Virus record (IMG/VR): IMGVR_UViG_3300008110_000087
Location: 1-50,465 of that record
Direction: 5' to 3' (one strand)
Origin: a virus
DNA length: 50,465 bases
Shown here: in pieces, positions 31,434 to 39,394 of the stretch
Layout of the letters: each line of letters begins with the position of its first letter
Numbering within the stretch: the stretch's first letter is position 1
The notes under the pieces: generated by a model
Seen by the model: only the letters and a program-made list of their open reading frames with translations
Told to the model about the DNA's origin: nothing
Database searches by the model: none
Made by a program: the position numbers and the translations under genes

Positions 31434-33164
31434 TTATTTGCTTCCAAGAAAGGATTCAAGTGATTCGGTGGTTTCTGTAGTTCTAGGAGTCGCAAGTGGG
31501 AATTGAGGAGCAGGTGGTGGAGTGGCTTGCGGTGCTGGTTTTGGAGTTCCTTTTTTCTGCAATTGTTCTTCACGAACAAGATCGTATAATTTTTTACGCA
31601 AAGCAAGGAATTCAGCAGAATTTCTTTGCTCTAAAGGAAATTGCTCAAGTTGCATTGACAAACTTCCAATTTCATCAAACTTTCCTTCTTCAGCTTTAAC
31701 TTCTGGAATATCAAATTTTACAACAACTCTTTCTGGATCAAGTTTGTATTGTTTTGCCAAATCAGAATATGATTTTTTAAGACCTTCATATTCTCCAAGT
31801 CTTGAATCATATTGTTTTTTAGCTTGATTTAAGAAGTCTTTTCTTTGCGATTCAGACAATATCTGTCCGCTTACAATTTTGTTATATGAAGCAATAACTC
31901 TATCTGGAACTCCTCCAGCATTTTGAGCATTTGCATACTCTCCTTCCCTTACTGTTGACGCTGGATCAAGGAGTTTCATGTATCCAAAAATCAATGACAT
32001 ATCTCCAGCGGCAGATGGTTCCATGCCAGATGTTTTTATGCTTCTCCATGCACTTTGAATTACTTTAAAGTCTTTTGTTTGACCGATATATTCATCACGC
32101 AATTTCTTTTCAGTATCAAAGTCCGCTCCCGCTTCAGTCTTTTTTTGTTCAGCAGAAATTTCAGCGGGTGTCATTTTTTCACGAGGAGGAACACGGAAGA
32201 ATGGTTGCCCATTTTCATCAATTTCAGCAGTGTATGTTCCGGGCTTGAAGCCGGGAATATCTCGATACGCTTCAGCTTGAGCTTGTGCCTCTGTGTCAAA
32301 GTCGCCAGCACGAGGAGGCTTTACTTTTTCTTCTTTCTTAGGCTCTGCTTTTTCTAGCGAAAGTAATCGTTTAGGCTCTGGCTTCTCTAAAGCAGCAGGA
32401 GTAACTCCATATTTTTCAAAGGAAGCCTTTATTTCTTCTTCTTGTTTAGGAGATATAAGACTTGAAGTAACCTTACCAAGAGTCATTGATGGTGGTTCAA
32501 CTTCTGGCATTTTAGAAATTGGCCCAGCACCAGTAGATGCAGTCAATTCAGATGCTGGCAATCCACTCAAATATCCTACATCCCTTGATACATTTTCAGC
32601 TATTCCCTTTGCATAATCAGGAGTTATGCTGCTTGTTGTTGGAGGTTCAATTAATTCAGCCGCTGATGGTGTTAAAGAAAAATTAATTTCACCTGATGTG
32701 TCTTCATCTGATGTATCTTCACCCTTTTCTGGAAGAGGTTCATCATCAACCATTGGAATCCTCCTTTTTGCACCAGATGGTAGTGGTGGAAGAACAGCAT
32801 TTAACCTGTTTTCAGCAGACTCGGTTTCTGCTACAAGTTTGCGGGTTTTTAATGCTTCAAGATATGGATCAAGTTCTTTTGCCCTAATGCCAGCAATCGC
32901 AATCTCATGTGCATACTTGCGCTTCTCCTTAGCTTCCTCTTCCTTCTTCTCATACCTAGCAGTAATCCCACCCAACGCACCTTTAGCGATACTAGAAACA
33001 GCACTAGCGATGCCTTCAGCTACAAGCTCTGGTCGAGAAGACTGAATCTGGATAGCTTGAAGTGGCTGGAACTGCAATGCTCCGCCGCGAGTCAAATCAA
33101 TTGCTGGCAGCGGTTGCAAACCAGCTAGGTTAGCGAATTGAGGAGAGAAGGAATATTCAGCCAT
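31434..33164 (-). CDS. probable internal virion protein
   Basis: The protein has 576 residues. The N-terminus is Pro/Gln-rich (MAEYSFSPQFANLAGLQPLP), followed by a charged helical segment (ARYEKKEEEAKEKRKYAHEI), a long acidic and Pro-rich linker (about 120-330) and a C-terminal helical domain ending in repeated Pro/Ala and QFPLATPRTTETTESLESFL. No enzymatic motif is visible. It lies 2 nt upstream of the giant polyvalent gene and shares its operon, as internal core proteins do in short-tailed phages. That role is inferred from position. Confidence 0.65.
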   Translation of the reverse strand: MAEYSFSPQFANLAGLQPLPAIDLTRGGALQFQPLQAIQIQSSRPELVAEGIASAVSSIAKGALGGITARYEKKEEEAKEKRKYAHEIAIAGIRAKELDPYLEALKTRKLVAETESAENRLNAVLPPLPSGAKRRIPMVDDEPLPEKGEDTSDEDTSGEINFSLTPSAAELIEPPTTSSITPDYAKGIAENVSRDVGYLSGLPASELTASTGAGPISKMPEVEPPSMTLGKVTSSLISPKQEEEIKASFEKYGVTPAALEKPEPKRLLSLEKAEPKKEEKVKPPRAGDFDTEAQAQAEAYRDIPGFKPGTYTAEIDENGQPFFRVPPREKMTPAEISAEQKKTEAGADFDTEKKLRDEYIGQTKDFKVIQSAWRSIKTSGMEPSAAGDMSLIFGYMKLLDPASTVREGEYANAQNAGGVPDRVIASYNKIVSGQILSESQRKDFLNQAKKQYDSRLGEYEGLKKSYSDLAKQYKLDPERVVVKFDIPEVKAEEGKFDEIGSLSMQLEQFPLEQRNSAEFLALRKKLYDLVREEQLQKKGTPKPAPQATPPPAPQFPLATPRTTETTESLESFLGSK

Positions 33165-33166
33165 TT

Positions 33167-33676
33167 TTAAGCTCCTCCAAACCTCAAATCACTAGATGAG
33201 GGAAGCGAAAACATATTTGCGCGTCTGGATGTCCCATAAGCTCCTTGATTAGCCATGCTACTCAATGCTGGATTAGCGGCAATATTAACAGGGGTAGTAG
33301 GAATAGCACTTCCAACTGCTCCCATATTAGCCAAGGACTCTTCACGAGCGCGGCCAAGATCAAACCCACCACCAGTTGCTTGTTGTCCAGCGGTTGCTTG
33401 AGCTTGTTGTGAGGCAGCAAGCGCGCTAGCATCGCGGATAGCTTGCATAGAACCCATTTGAGCGAGTTGCTGTTTAGCGGCAGTCTCACCCATTTGTTCT
33501 GCTTGTTGTCCAGCGAGAGCTTGCTGTTGAGTCAATGCTTGTCGTTGAGCTTCAGCGGCAGCGGCTGCTTGCTCTTTTTGTTGAGTTTGCATCTGAGCCA
33601 TCAAACCAATCATTGGATCGGGCTTAGGCTCAGGTTTAGGTTTAGGCTTAGATTTTGATGGTTTCTTTCCTCCCAT
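33167..33676 (-). CDS. Gln/Ala-rich internal virion protein, MGGxK family
   Basis: The protein has 169 residues. It starts MGGKKPSKSKPKPKPEPKPD, a Lys-Pro repeat, then a Gln/Ala-rich helical region (QKEQAAAAAEAQRQALTQQQ), then a Gly/Asn/Ala tail. The MGG start and its nucleotide context (AATAATATGGGAGGA) are shared with the genes at 34810-35625 and 35631-36635. Composition fits a small core or ejection protein. No enzymatic motif is seen. Confidence 0.65.
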   Translation of the reverse strand: MGGKKPSKSKPKPKPEPKPDPMIGLMAQMQTQQKEQAAAAAEAQRQALTQQQALAGQQAEQMGETAAKQQLAQMGSMQAIRDASALAASQQAQATAGQQATGGGFDLGRAREESLANMGAVGSAIPTTPVNIAANPALSSMANQGAYGTSRRANMFSLPSSSDLRFGGA

Positions 33677-33689
33677 ATTATTCAGTATT

Positions 33690-33986
33690 TTAATTTTTAA
33701 TATTTAGTTTGCTTCTTGCTTCAAGGCATAGTTCGCCATTCGGCTTAAAATGCCTACAAGCATCTGGTCTGTCAAAATAAATTGAGCATGATACGCAATT
33801 TCCTACAACACCTTGCAGGGCTACGCATCGGTTGTTTTCTGTCTTCATCAAAGGATAGTCTCCTCGTTGCATTTCTTTCGGTATCTTTTCTGCATCCGAT
33901 CTGTCACGCTTAAAAATCGGCCAAGACCATTTGTAAGCACAGCAAGCACCGCAAGAAATACAGTCTTCACTTGTTACTTCTTCCAT
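33690..33986 (-). CDS. YkgJ-family Cys-cluster (Zn/Fe-binding) protein
   Basis: The protein has 98 residues. The family pattern is complete: CISCGACC (about 9-16), C54 in NRCVALQG, CVSC (64-67) and RPDACRHF (about 73-80). YkgJ-type proteins bind zinc or iron-sulfur through these Cys, and their biochemical role is unknown. The gene starts 13 nt inside the end of the PP-loop gene, so the two are co-translated and may work together. It sits oddly among internal virion genes. The start follows no clear leader. Confidence 0.85.
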   Translation of the reverse strand: MEEVTSEDCISCGACCAYKWSWPIFKRDRSDAEKIPKEMQRGDYPLMKTENNRCVALQGVVGNCVSCSIYFDRPDACRHFKPNGELCLEARSKLNIKN

Positions 33987-34810
33987 TCCACAGGACGAAA
34001 TCCAAGATCATCAATAACGATGTCCTCGTATGGAACCATTTCGCTTATATTCGTTATAGTAGCGTCTAGTTTTGGACAATGAACATGACGACCTAAATGG
34101 CGATTAACGCAATTAAAACAAGTAGGGTAGAAGTCAGCATTTAGTGACTTGTCTGGATTGTTCTTCCATTTCCCATTTTCTTTAATGTATCGAGTTGGAT
34201 CAGCAGAAACTCCGCTTTCCTCTAAATACTCAAATATATCATCATCGCTCCAATCACGCATTGGGTATAGCGACACTGGCGCACCATCAACAATGCGTAT
34301 ATCTTGAGCAAGTGGAACATGGCCTTTGATTAGGTCAGTATCTTCATACTTTGTTCCAATATAAACTGCTCCCCAAGGCCAGTTGAATGTTCCAGTAGGT
34401 CGCTGCAAGAAATCTGTAACTCCGCACAGAAACTTCTCGCCATCCTTTGGCTTCTCTGTTCCAAGCGATAGCACAACGCAATTCTGACCCCATTGGAAGT
34501 AATGCAGCATATCGAAGCGAACCTCTCCAGTATTGACATCAGGGCCATCTGCCAATGACACCTTCATCGGAGGATATTCATATACTTCCAATCCCCATTC
34601 CTTGATTAATTGATCAGAGTAAGCATATCGCTCGCGAAACTTTGGCTGACGATACTGAATGACAGGAATGTCAATTTCTGCTCCGTATCGGATAAGATGA
34701 AGTAATGCAGTAGAGTCTTTCCCTCCACTCCACATTACAACTGCTCTAGGCCATCTTTTGTTCCACTCTTTTATTCTATTTATTGTTTTATTTATTAGGT
34801 TTTTATTCAT
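33974..34810 (-). CDS. PAPS-reductase-like PP-loop ATP pyrophosphatase
   Basis: The protein has 278 residues. The PP-loop SGGKDST (28-34) activates substrate by adenylation. The central part (YAYSDQLIKEWGLEVYEYPP, then YPMRDWSDDDIFEYLEESG) matches the PAPS reductase/adenylyltransferase superfamily. A C-terminal Cys set, PTCFNCVNRHLGRHVHCP (C231, C234, C245), may bind metal or a cluster, as in sulfur-transfer relatives. True PAPS reductases use a single C-terminal Cys motif, so a sulfur-transfer, base-modification or other adenylation role is as likely. It is coupled to a YkgJ-type protein. Related genes are frequent in phages without proven function. Confidence 0.85.
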   Translation of the reverse strand: MNKNLINKTINRIKEWNKRWPRAVVMWSGGKDSTALLHLIRYGAEIDIPVIQYRQPKFRERYAYSDQLIKEWGLEVYEYPPMKVSLADGPDVNTGEVRFDMLHYFQWGQNCVVLSLGTEKPKDGEKFLCGVTDFLQRPTGTFNWPWGAVYIGTKYEDTDLIKGHVPLAQDIRIVDGAPVSLYPMRDWSDDDIFEYLEESGVSADPTRYIKENGKWKNNPDKSLNADFYPTCFNCVNRHLGRHVHCPKLDATITNISEMVPYEDIVIDDLGFRPVEWKK

Positions 34811-35625
34811 TAAATCATAATTGCAGCACCTAGCGCGGCTCCAGCCACAGCACCTCCAGCACCAATCATTTGACCACTCATTGCATTTTGTGATGCCGCA
34901 GTTTGAACAGCAGCTTTATACAGTGCCTCCTCATGCGCCCTCTTGTTTTGCGCGGCGGTCTGATTAGCTTGAGCCAATTCACCAAGGTTCTGATTGATGA
35001 AGTCTGATGTGGATTGTTGCAGCCTCTGCCCACCAGTAATGACATTTTGCTGGAATTGTTGCATTGCTTGCAAATTAGCTGCTTTCGCCGCCATTTCAGC
35101 TTCAATCGCAGTAGCAGGATCAAGTCCACCAATTGGAGCGGGAGTTTGAGCCAAGTATCCCTGCTGAAGCGCAAGATTTCGCAATCTAGCTTGCCGCCCA
35201 GCTTCCGTTCCAGCATCATACATTCCAGATGCCCTAATTGTTCCTGCGGCTCCAGAAGAATATCCAGAAGTCAAGCCTTGCTTTTTAGCCAACTCATCCA
35301 TGCTGCGTTGAGTTGCCTCCATGCTTGTCAACTCAGCAACACGGCCACCCATTTCTCCACGCATCCTTGCAGCAGAAGGATCGGTTAGCCTTTCAAATTC
35401 ACGAGAGCGAATTGTATTTTCAATTCCAAGTTCTGATGCCTCTTTTGATACTTGACCAGAATCAAATGCCTGAGTTGCTGGAGGCATCTGCGAATACATT
35501 TGGAGAAGTTGCGCTTGATTCTGCAAATATTGCTGACCAACACCTTGTTTGGCGGCAATAATTTGATACATTGGCGCATCCTCTGGCCTCTTGATTTTGC
35601 TTGTGCTTGCTTTTGCTCCTCCCAT
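34810..35625 (-). CDS. internal virion protein, MGGAK family (paralogue 1)
   Basis: The protein has 271 residues. It starts MGGAKASTSKIKRPEDAP and is rich in Gln, Ala and Met, with long amphipathic helices. Residues ~60-175 align with the next gene by eye: QAFDSGQVSKEASELGIENT here against QTFDPREISQRSAELGMANL there, then a shared QG-L-TSGYSSG segment, MYD and AYLAQT-x-AP-x-GGL. The C-terminus is a Gly/Ala-rich hydrophobic stretch (MIGAGGAVAGAALGAAIMI) that could insert into a membrane. It is probably ejected with the DNA. The start follows GGTAAATAAT-ATG. Confidence 0.7.
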   Translation of the reverse strand: MGGAKASTSKIKRPEDAPMYQIIAAKQGVGQQYLQNQAQLLQMYSQMPPATQAFDSGQVSKEASELGIENTIRSREFERLTDPSAARMRGEMGGRVAELTSMEATQRSMDELAKKQGLTSGYSSGAAGTIRASGMYDAGTEAGRQARLRNLALQQGYLAQTPAPIGGLDPATAIEAEMAAKAANLQAMQQFQQNVITGGQRLQQSTSDFINQNLGELAQANQTAAQNKRAHEEALYKAAVQTAASQNAMSGQMIGAGGAVAGAALGAAIMI

Positions 35626-35630
35626 ATTAT

Positions 35631-36635
35631 TTACCTTCCAAAAGAGCCTGCTGGAGTATAGTAAAATCCACCTTGTTTACCAAGCCCCATAAATCCTCCA
35701 AGCCCTGTTGGTGATTGATAGGAGAGTTGGCTTGTTGGAACATTGTATGCAGAAGACGCTTGTTCTGCTCCACCATAAAATCCAGCTTTATTTAGTCCGC
35801 CGCCACCGCCCGCCATTCCTCCCATGGCACTGATAGCAGATGAGGCAACTTGACCTCCAGCTTGTATGTATGCACCTGTCATTGCATTTTTAGCTGCAGC
35901 ATTCTGTGCAGAACTATCAATCATAGCTTGCTGTCTTCCAAGATCACTTTGCTGAATAGCATTCTGTAATCTGGAAAGCGCAGAAAATTGACGATTAGCG
36001 ACATCTGCACCAGTTTGACCAAATTGACCAACAGTCCCAAGCATTGCTTGTTTATATGCTTCTCCAGATGCAATATTTTGAGCTTGTGCAGCTTGTTTTG
36101 CAGCCATGAGTGCTGCTGGAGAAAGGCCGCCAACTGGTGCTTCTGTTTGAGCAAGATACGCTTGTTGTTGTGCGGAAAGATTCTCCTCGTATGCCTTCTT
36201 TGCCGCCAATGCACGATCATACATCGCCGCACGGCCAATGGTGGAATCGCCTAGCCCCGTTGCATACTGCGATGGCAAGCCTTGAGTTCGCATATACTCA
36301 TTCATATATTGGCGAACATTTTCTGGGCTTGTAAGTTGCTCCATTTGCTTTGATTGAGACAAGCGCATCGCGGCGGCTTCTGGGCTTGTCATTTTTTCAA
36401 GCTCGCGTTGTTGAGCAAGATTTGCCATTCCAAGCTCTGCGGACCTCTGCGAAATCTCTCTTGGATCAAATGTTTGAACTTGTGGAGCCATTTGAGCATA
36501 TTTGCTCAACATTGCCGCTTGCTCATCCTGCTGTTGCTTCTGAACTTGCATCATCATCTGCATGACAGCAACATCCCTCGCTGGATCGCGTGGCTTAATG
36601 TATTTCCCTGCGTTTACTGTTTTTGCTCCACCCAT
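35631..36635 (-). CDS. internal virion protein, MGGAK family (paralogue 2)
   Basis: The protein has 334 residues and is a tandem paralogue of the gene 5 nt downstream (see 34810-35625). It starts MGGAKTVNAGKYIKPRDPAR, is Met/Gln-rich (AVMQMMMQVQKQQQDEQAAM) and has a Gly-rich region SAISAMGGMAGGGGGLNKAG (about 262-281), then a ~50-residue tail absent from its paralogue. The two probably arose by tandem duplication and now differ in their tails. A core or channel role at DNA ejection is inferred. Confidence 0.7.
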   Translation of the reverse strand: MGGAKTVNAGKYIKPRDPARDVAVMQMMMQVQKQQQDEQAAMLSKYAQMAPQVQTFDPREISQRSAELGMANLAQQRELEKMTSPEAAAMRLSQSKQMEQLTSPENVRQYMNEYMRTQGLPSQYATGLGDSTIGRAAMYDRALAAKKAYEENLSAQQQAYLAQTEAPVGGLSPAALMAAKQAAQAQNIASGEAYKQAMLGTVGQFGQTGADVANRQFSALSRLQNAIQQSDLGRQQAMIDSSAQNAAAKNAMTGAYIQAGGQVASSAISAMGGMAGGGGGLNKAGFYGGAEQASSAYNVPTSQLSYQSPTGLGGFMGLGKQGGFYYTPAGSFGR

Positions 36636-36636
36636 T

Positions 36637-37026
36637 TTAAGTCAATGAATCGTAACTATAAATCTCTCTATTCATTTTAGTCAATCCTAATTTATTCATA
36701 ACTTCATTTGTGAACTTAGGACGATCATCAATAAGTGGAACGCCAATGTATCCAAGGCCACCAGAAAGTTGAGCGTGAGCGCGCCAATCGCTCATTACTT
36801 GGATTACATCCTGCGGCCTTGTATAAGCCGGGTGAAAAGCTGGATAGACAGTAGGAAGGAAAACATGATCAGAATAGCCAAACAACTCGCCATTCCGATA
36901 ATGAGCGTAAACATTGACATTAGGGTGTTCGACAATTTTGTGGTCAAACGATTCAGCGAAGTCTTGTAGGTTTCCAAATTCAAATGAGTCTTTAGGGATG
37001 AGTCGATAGTCGATTCTGGTTTTCAT
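36637..37026 (-). CDS. hypothetical protein of the tail/core operon
   Basis: The protein has 129 residues, probably alpha/beta. Notable segments are NVNVYAHYRNGELFGYSDHV (about 37-56, a strand-turn-strand) and TVYPAFHPAYTRPQDVIQVM (about 59-78). A GNAT-like acyltransferase fold is conceivable from the strand-rich layout but no acetyl-CoA motif is clear. It lies between nozzle-like and internal virion genes. The start follows AAATTAATAAAT-ATG. Confidence 0.6.
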   Translation of the reverse strand: MKTRIDYRLIPKDSFEFGNLQDFAESFDHKIVEHPNVNVYAHYRNGELFGYSDHVFLPTVYPAFHPAYTRPQDVIQVMSDWRAHAQLSGGLGYIGVPLIDDRPKFTNEVMNKLGLTKMNREIYSYDSLT

Positions 37027-37031
37027 ATTTA

Positions 37032-37286
37032 TTAATTTGATCCTACTACAATTTCGTTTCCACTCAATTCAGTAGGAATATAGTTTTTGAATCTTTCAGC
37101 TTGTTGCTGGATTGCTTTATTTCTTGTAGCAAGATTTCCACACACAACGCAAGGCAAACAATTCTCTGTGTCGATTGGTATTGGAATAGATGAATAAAGT
37201 GGAACAACGGGATCGTCCTTAAACGGAGTTACAAACCGATTTGGAAATTCAGTAATAGCTACAGATGCGTCAATGATGGATGGCAT
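37032..37286 (-). CDS. small hypothetical protein with CxxC
   Basis: The start is placed at ATG 37286, just after the upstream stop (TAA-T-ATG), giving 84 residues; a longer reading from 37346 runs through the nozzle-like gene. It has a Pro/Ile-rich middle (VVPLYSSIPIPIDTENCLPC) and CLPCVVCG, a two- or three-Cys site. Function unknown; possibly a tail accessory. Confidence 0.6.
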   Translation of the reverse strand: MPSIIDASVAITEFPNRFVTPFKDDPVVPLYSSIPIPIDTENCLPCVVCGNLATRNKAIQQQAERFKNYIPTELSGNEIVVGSN

Positions 37287-37287
37287 A

Positions 37288-39390
37288 TTAACAAGGATGT
37301 TGAATGCGATACTGCTGCGCCGCTGCGTTTGCGGCTTGTTCTGCAAGTATTCCAGCTTGTTCTTCAGCGTGAGAAAACGAAACAGTTGAAAGGAATGATG
37401 CCGCTGCCGTAGCTGAGATTGATGGAGATGAAGGACAGGTCAATGTCACAGTTCGATACACTTTAGCATACCAAGATTTTTGATCTGATTGTGGTGTGTC
37501 ATACGGGCTAGGAAGCAAATCAATAGTCAGCGTTTGTCCATCTTGAGCAAGAACGCAAGACTTTGTTTCGTCCGCTTGCGGAACACCAGTTGAACGCTCG
37601 CTCCACGGGTCTTGGAACATACGAACGACTTCTACTCCAAACTCTCCACACCATTCAACTAGCAAAGAAAATCCCTTGTCAATGTCCGTTGTCAAATGTG
37701 ATTCGCAAGTCACCGATGTTGCATTTCTAGACGCAGATTCAGTAATCAGTCGGCGGTATTGAGAATTAAGAAGACCTAGCTTTTTAATTTCAGCTTCGTA
37801 TGGAGTATCTATCCATTGGTAATCTTCAGTAACAGCAAGCAATCGTGTTTTAAGTATTCCTTGATACTGTCCCTTGCTACCTCGATACGAAACATTCACA
37901 TCAACAGTTCCGCCAATCTCGCAACATTCTAGTTCAGCATAGATGAATTGCTTGTAATCCATGCTATCACCAAGCAATGCGGTTTCAACTTGAGAATAAA
38001 TTCTATTAAAAAGTTGAGTCGTTGTTCCGTCGGCATTGATGCTCAAATACGAATCAGCTCTACTTGGTATAAATGACTCCCAAAGCGAGTTGTAGGAGCC
38101 ATCATTTGTTGGCGAATAATCGACACTGAAATGAAAGCATCGAGGCTGACCATTAACAATCCCAGTAGTCCATTCTACGGGCCTTGTTCCAGTCCAGACA
38201 CCGCACCAAGCTGGTTGCCTTTGCGAACCAAATTCAGCGGCAATCGCCCAATCCATAACCATCGTTGCTGAATTTAGCGGCTCAAGGTAAGGAATAGAAT
38301 AAAGTAGATAATTCTCAAATGATGTAGCGCAAATTCCAGACTGATCTCCAGCCATGTATGCCTTGGCTCGCACCATTTCTAGGTCTTTGTATAGAACTTG
38401 AGAGGACAGGTAAGCGTTGCCAGCGACATCCGCAGAAACCAATCCACCTTGCGAAAACCACCACATTTGCCCTGCTTGGAATGAGATTGATTTTCCAGCT
38501 ACACATCCAACAGTTGGGAACAATATGGTTTGAAAGTTGGCAGTATTTGCCCATGTTGATCTATCGTAGATTCCACTTGCTAGAGCGTATGTTTCCCTAT
38601 CAGTAAAAACATACAATTTCTGGTCATTGTTTTGACCAACATAATTTACCATTGCGGTAACTGGTCTATTAAAAGAAAAATCTCCTCTTCCAGCCCCAGT
38701 TGTGCGCTCTTGCCAGCTAGTAGGGTCGCCCAAATCAGAAGCTAGAACTACATTCTTGTTGGCTATCCAAAGCCGATTTCCAGAAAATGCCATCCATGTG
38801 CCAACTGGAATCTCAGATGATTGAACTCCAGTTGTATTACTGCCATCCCAATATGCGGGAGAAGAAACCCCGTCTTGAATAAAAACAACACGATGCGCTG
38901 GAGTGATACTTACATCTCCACCTGTTGATACATTTGCAGACTGAGTTGCAAGAGCAAAAACAAATTGCTTTACATTTGGATCAAGTGAAATTCCCGACAA
39001 TTGGAATGGCTTCCATGATTCAGGTTGAGTTAATGGGAATGGACTCCAATATACCTTGCCATTTACAGCAAATACAATGTATGGGAGTTCGTCTGCTTCA
39101 ACTCCATTGCCATTTACATCGTAAATCAAAGTTGATGTTGTTGCAGTGGCAGCGGCATATTGTTTGTTGGCAAGAAAAAGGATTCCGCCTTGGAAATTGC
39201 CCGGAGGAAGCGACAATCGCATTGCTTGTCCCGGCCTAGTTTGTGCGATTCCTCCACGAAATTGACAATTAACTGCCCACTTTACTTGATTTTCTTGTAA
39301 AAACCAAGGATTGCGGACGCTATTAACGCCCTGCACCCAGCCAGCATTTGTTTTAACTTGCCTATCTTTGGTAATTTGAGCAGATTTCAT
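37288..39390 (-). CDS. probable tail nozzle/tubular protein B-like
   Basis: The protein has 700 residues and is beta-rich, with frequent Trp and repeated short blades (AYWDGSNTTGVQS, FSGNRLWIANKNVVLASDLG, QMWWFSQGGLVSADVAGNAY), suggesting a beta-propeller. Nozzle proteins of short-tailed phages have this size and fold. It lies 4 nt downstream of the adaptor-like gene, matching the adaptor-nozzle order. The final ~40 residues are Ala-rich and helical. The call is from layout and composition; no diagnostic motif exists for this family. Confidence 0.65.
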   Translation of the reverse strand: MKSAQITKDRQVKTNAGWVQGVNSVRNPWFLQENQVKWAVNCQFRGGIAQTRPGQAMRLSLPPGNFQGGILFLANKQYAAATATTSTLIYDVNGNGVEADELPYIVFAVNGKVYWSPFPLTQPESWKPFQLSGISLDPNVKQFVFALATQSANVSTGGDVSITPAHRVVFIQDGVSSPAYWDGSNTTGVQSSEIPVGTWMAFSGNRLWIANKNVVLASDLGDPTSWQERTTGAGRGDFSFNRPVTAMVNYVGQNNDQKLYVFTDRETYALASGIYDRSTWANTANFQTILFPTVGCVAGKSISFQAGQMWWFSQGGLVSADVAGNAYLSSQVLYKDLEMVRAKAYMAGDQSGICATSFENYLLYSIPYLEPLNSATMVMDWAIAAEFGSQRQPAWCGVWTGTRPVEWTTGIVNGQPRCFHFSVDYSPTNDGSYNSLWESFIPSRADSYLSINADGTTTQLFNRIYSQVETALLGDSMDYKQFIYAELECCEIGGTVDVNVSYRGSKGQYQGILKTRLLAVTEDYQWIDTPYEAEIKKLGLLNSQYRRLITESASRNATSVTCESHLTTDIDKGFSLLVEWCGEFGVEVVRMFQDPWSERSTGVPQADETKSCVLAQDGQTLTIDLLPSPYDTPQSDQKSWYAKVYRTVTLTCPSSPSISATAAASFLSTVSFSHAEEQAGILAEQAANAAAQQYRIQHPC

Positions 39391-39394
39391 GCTT

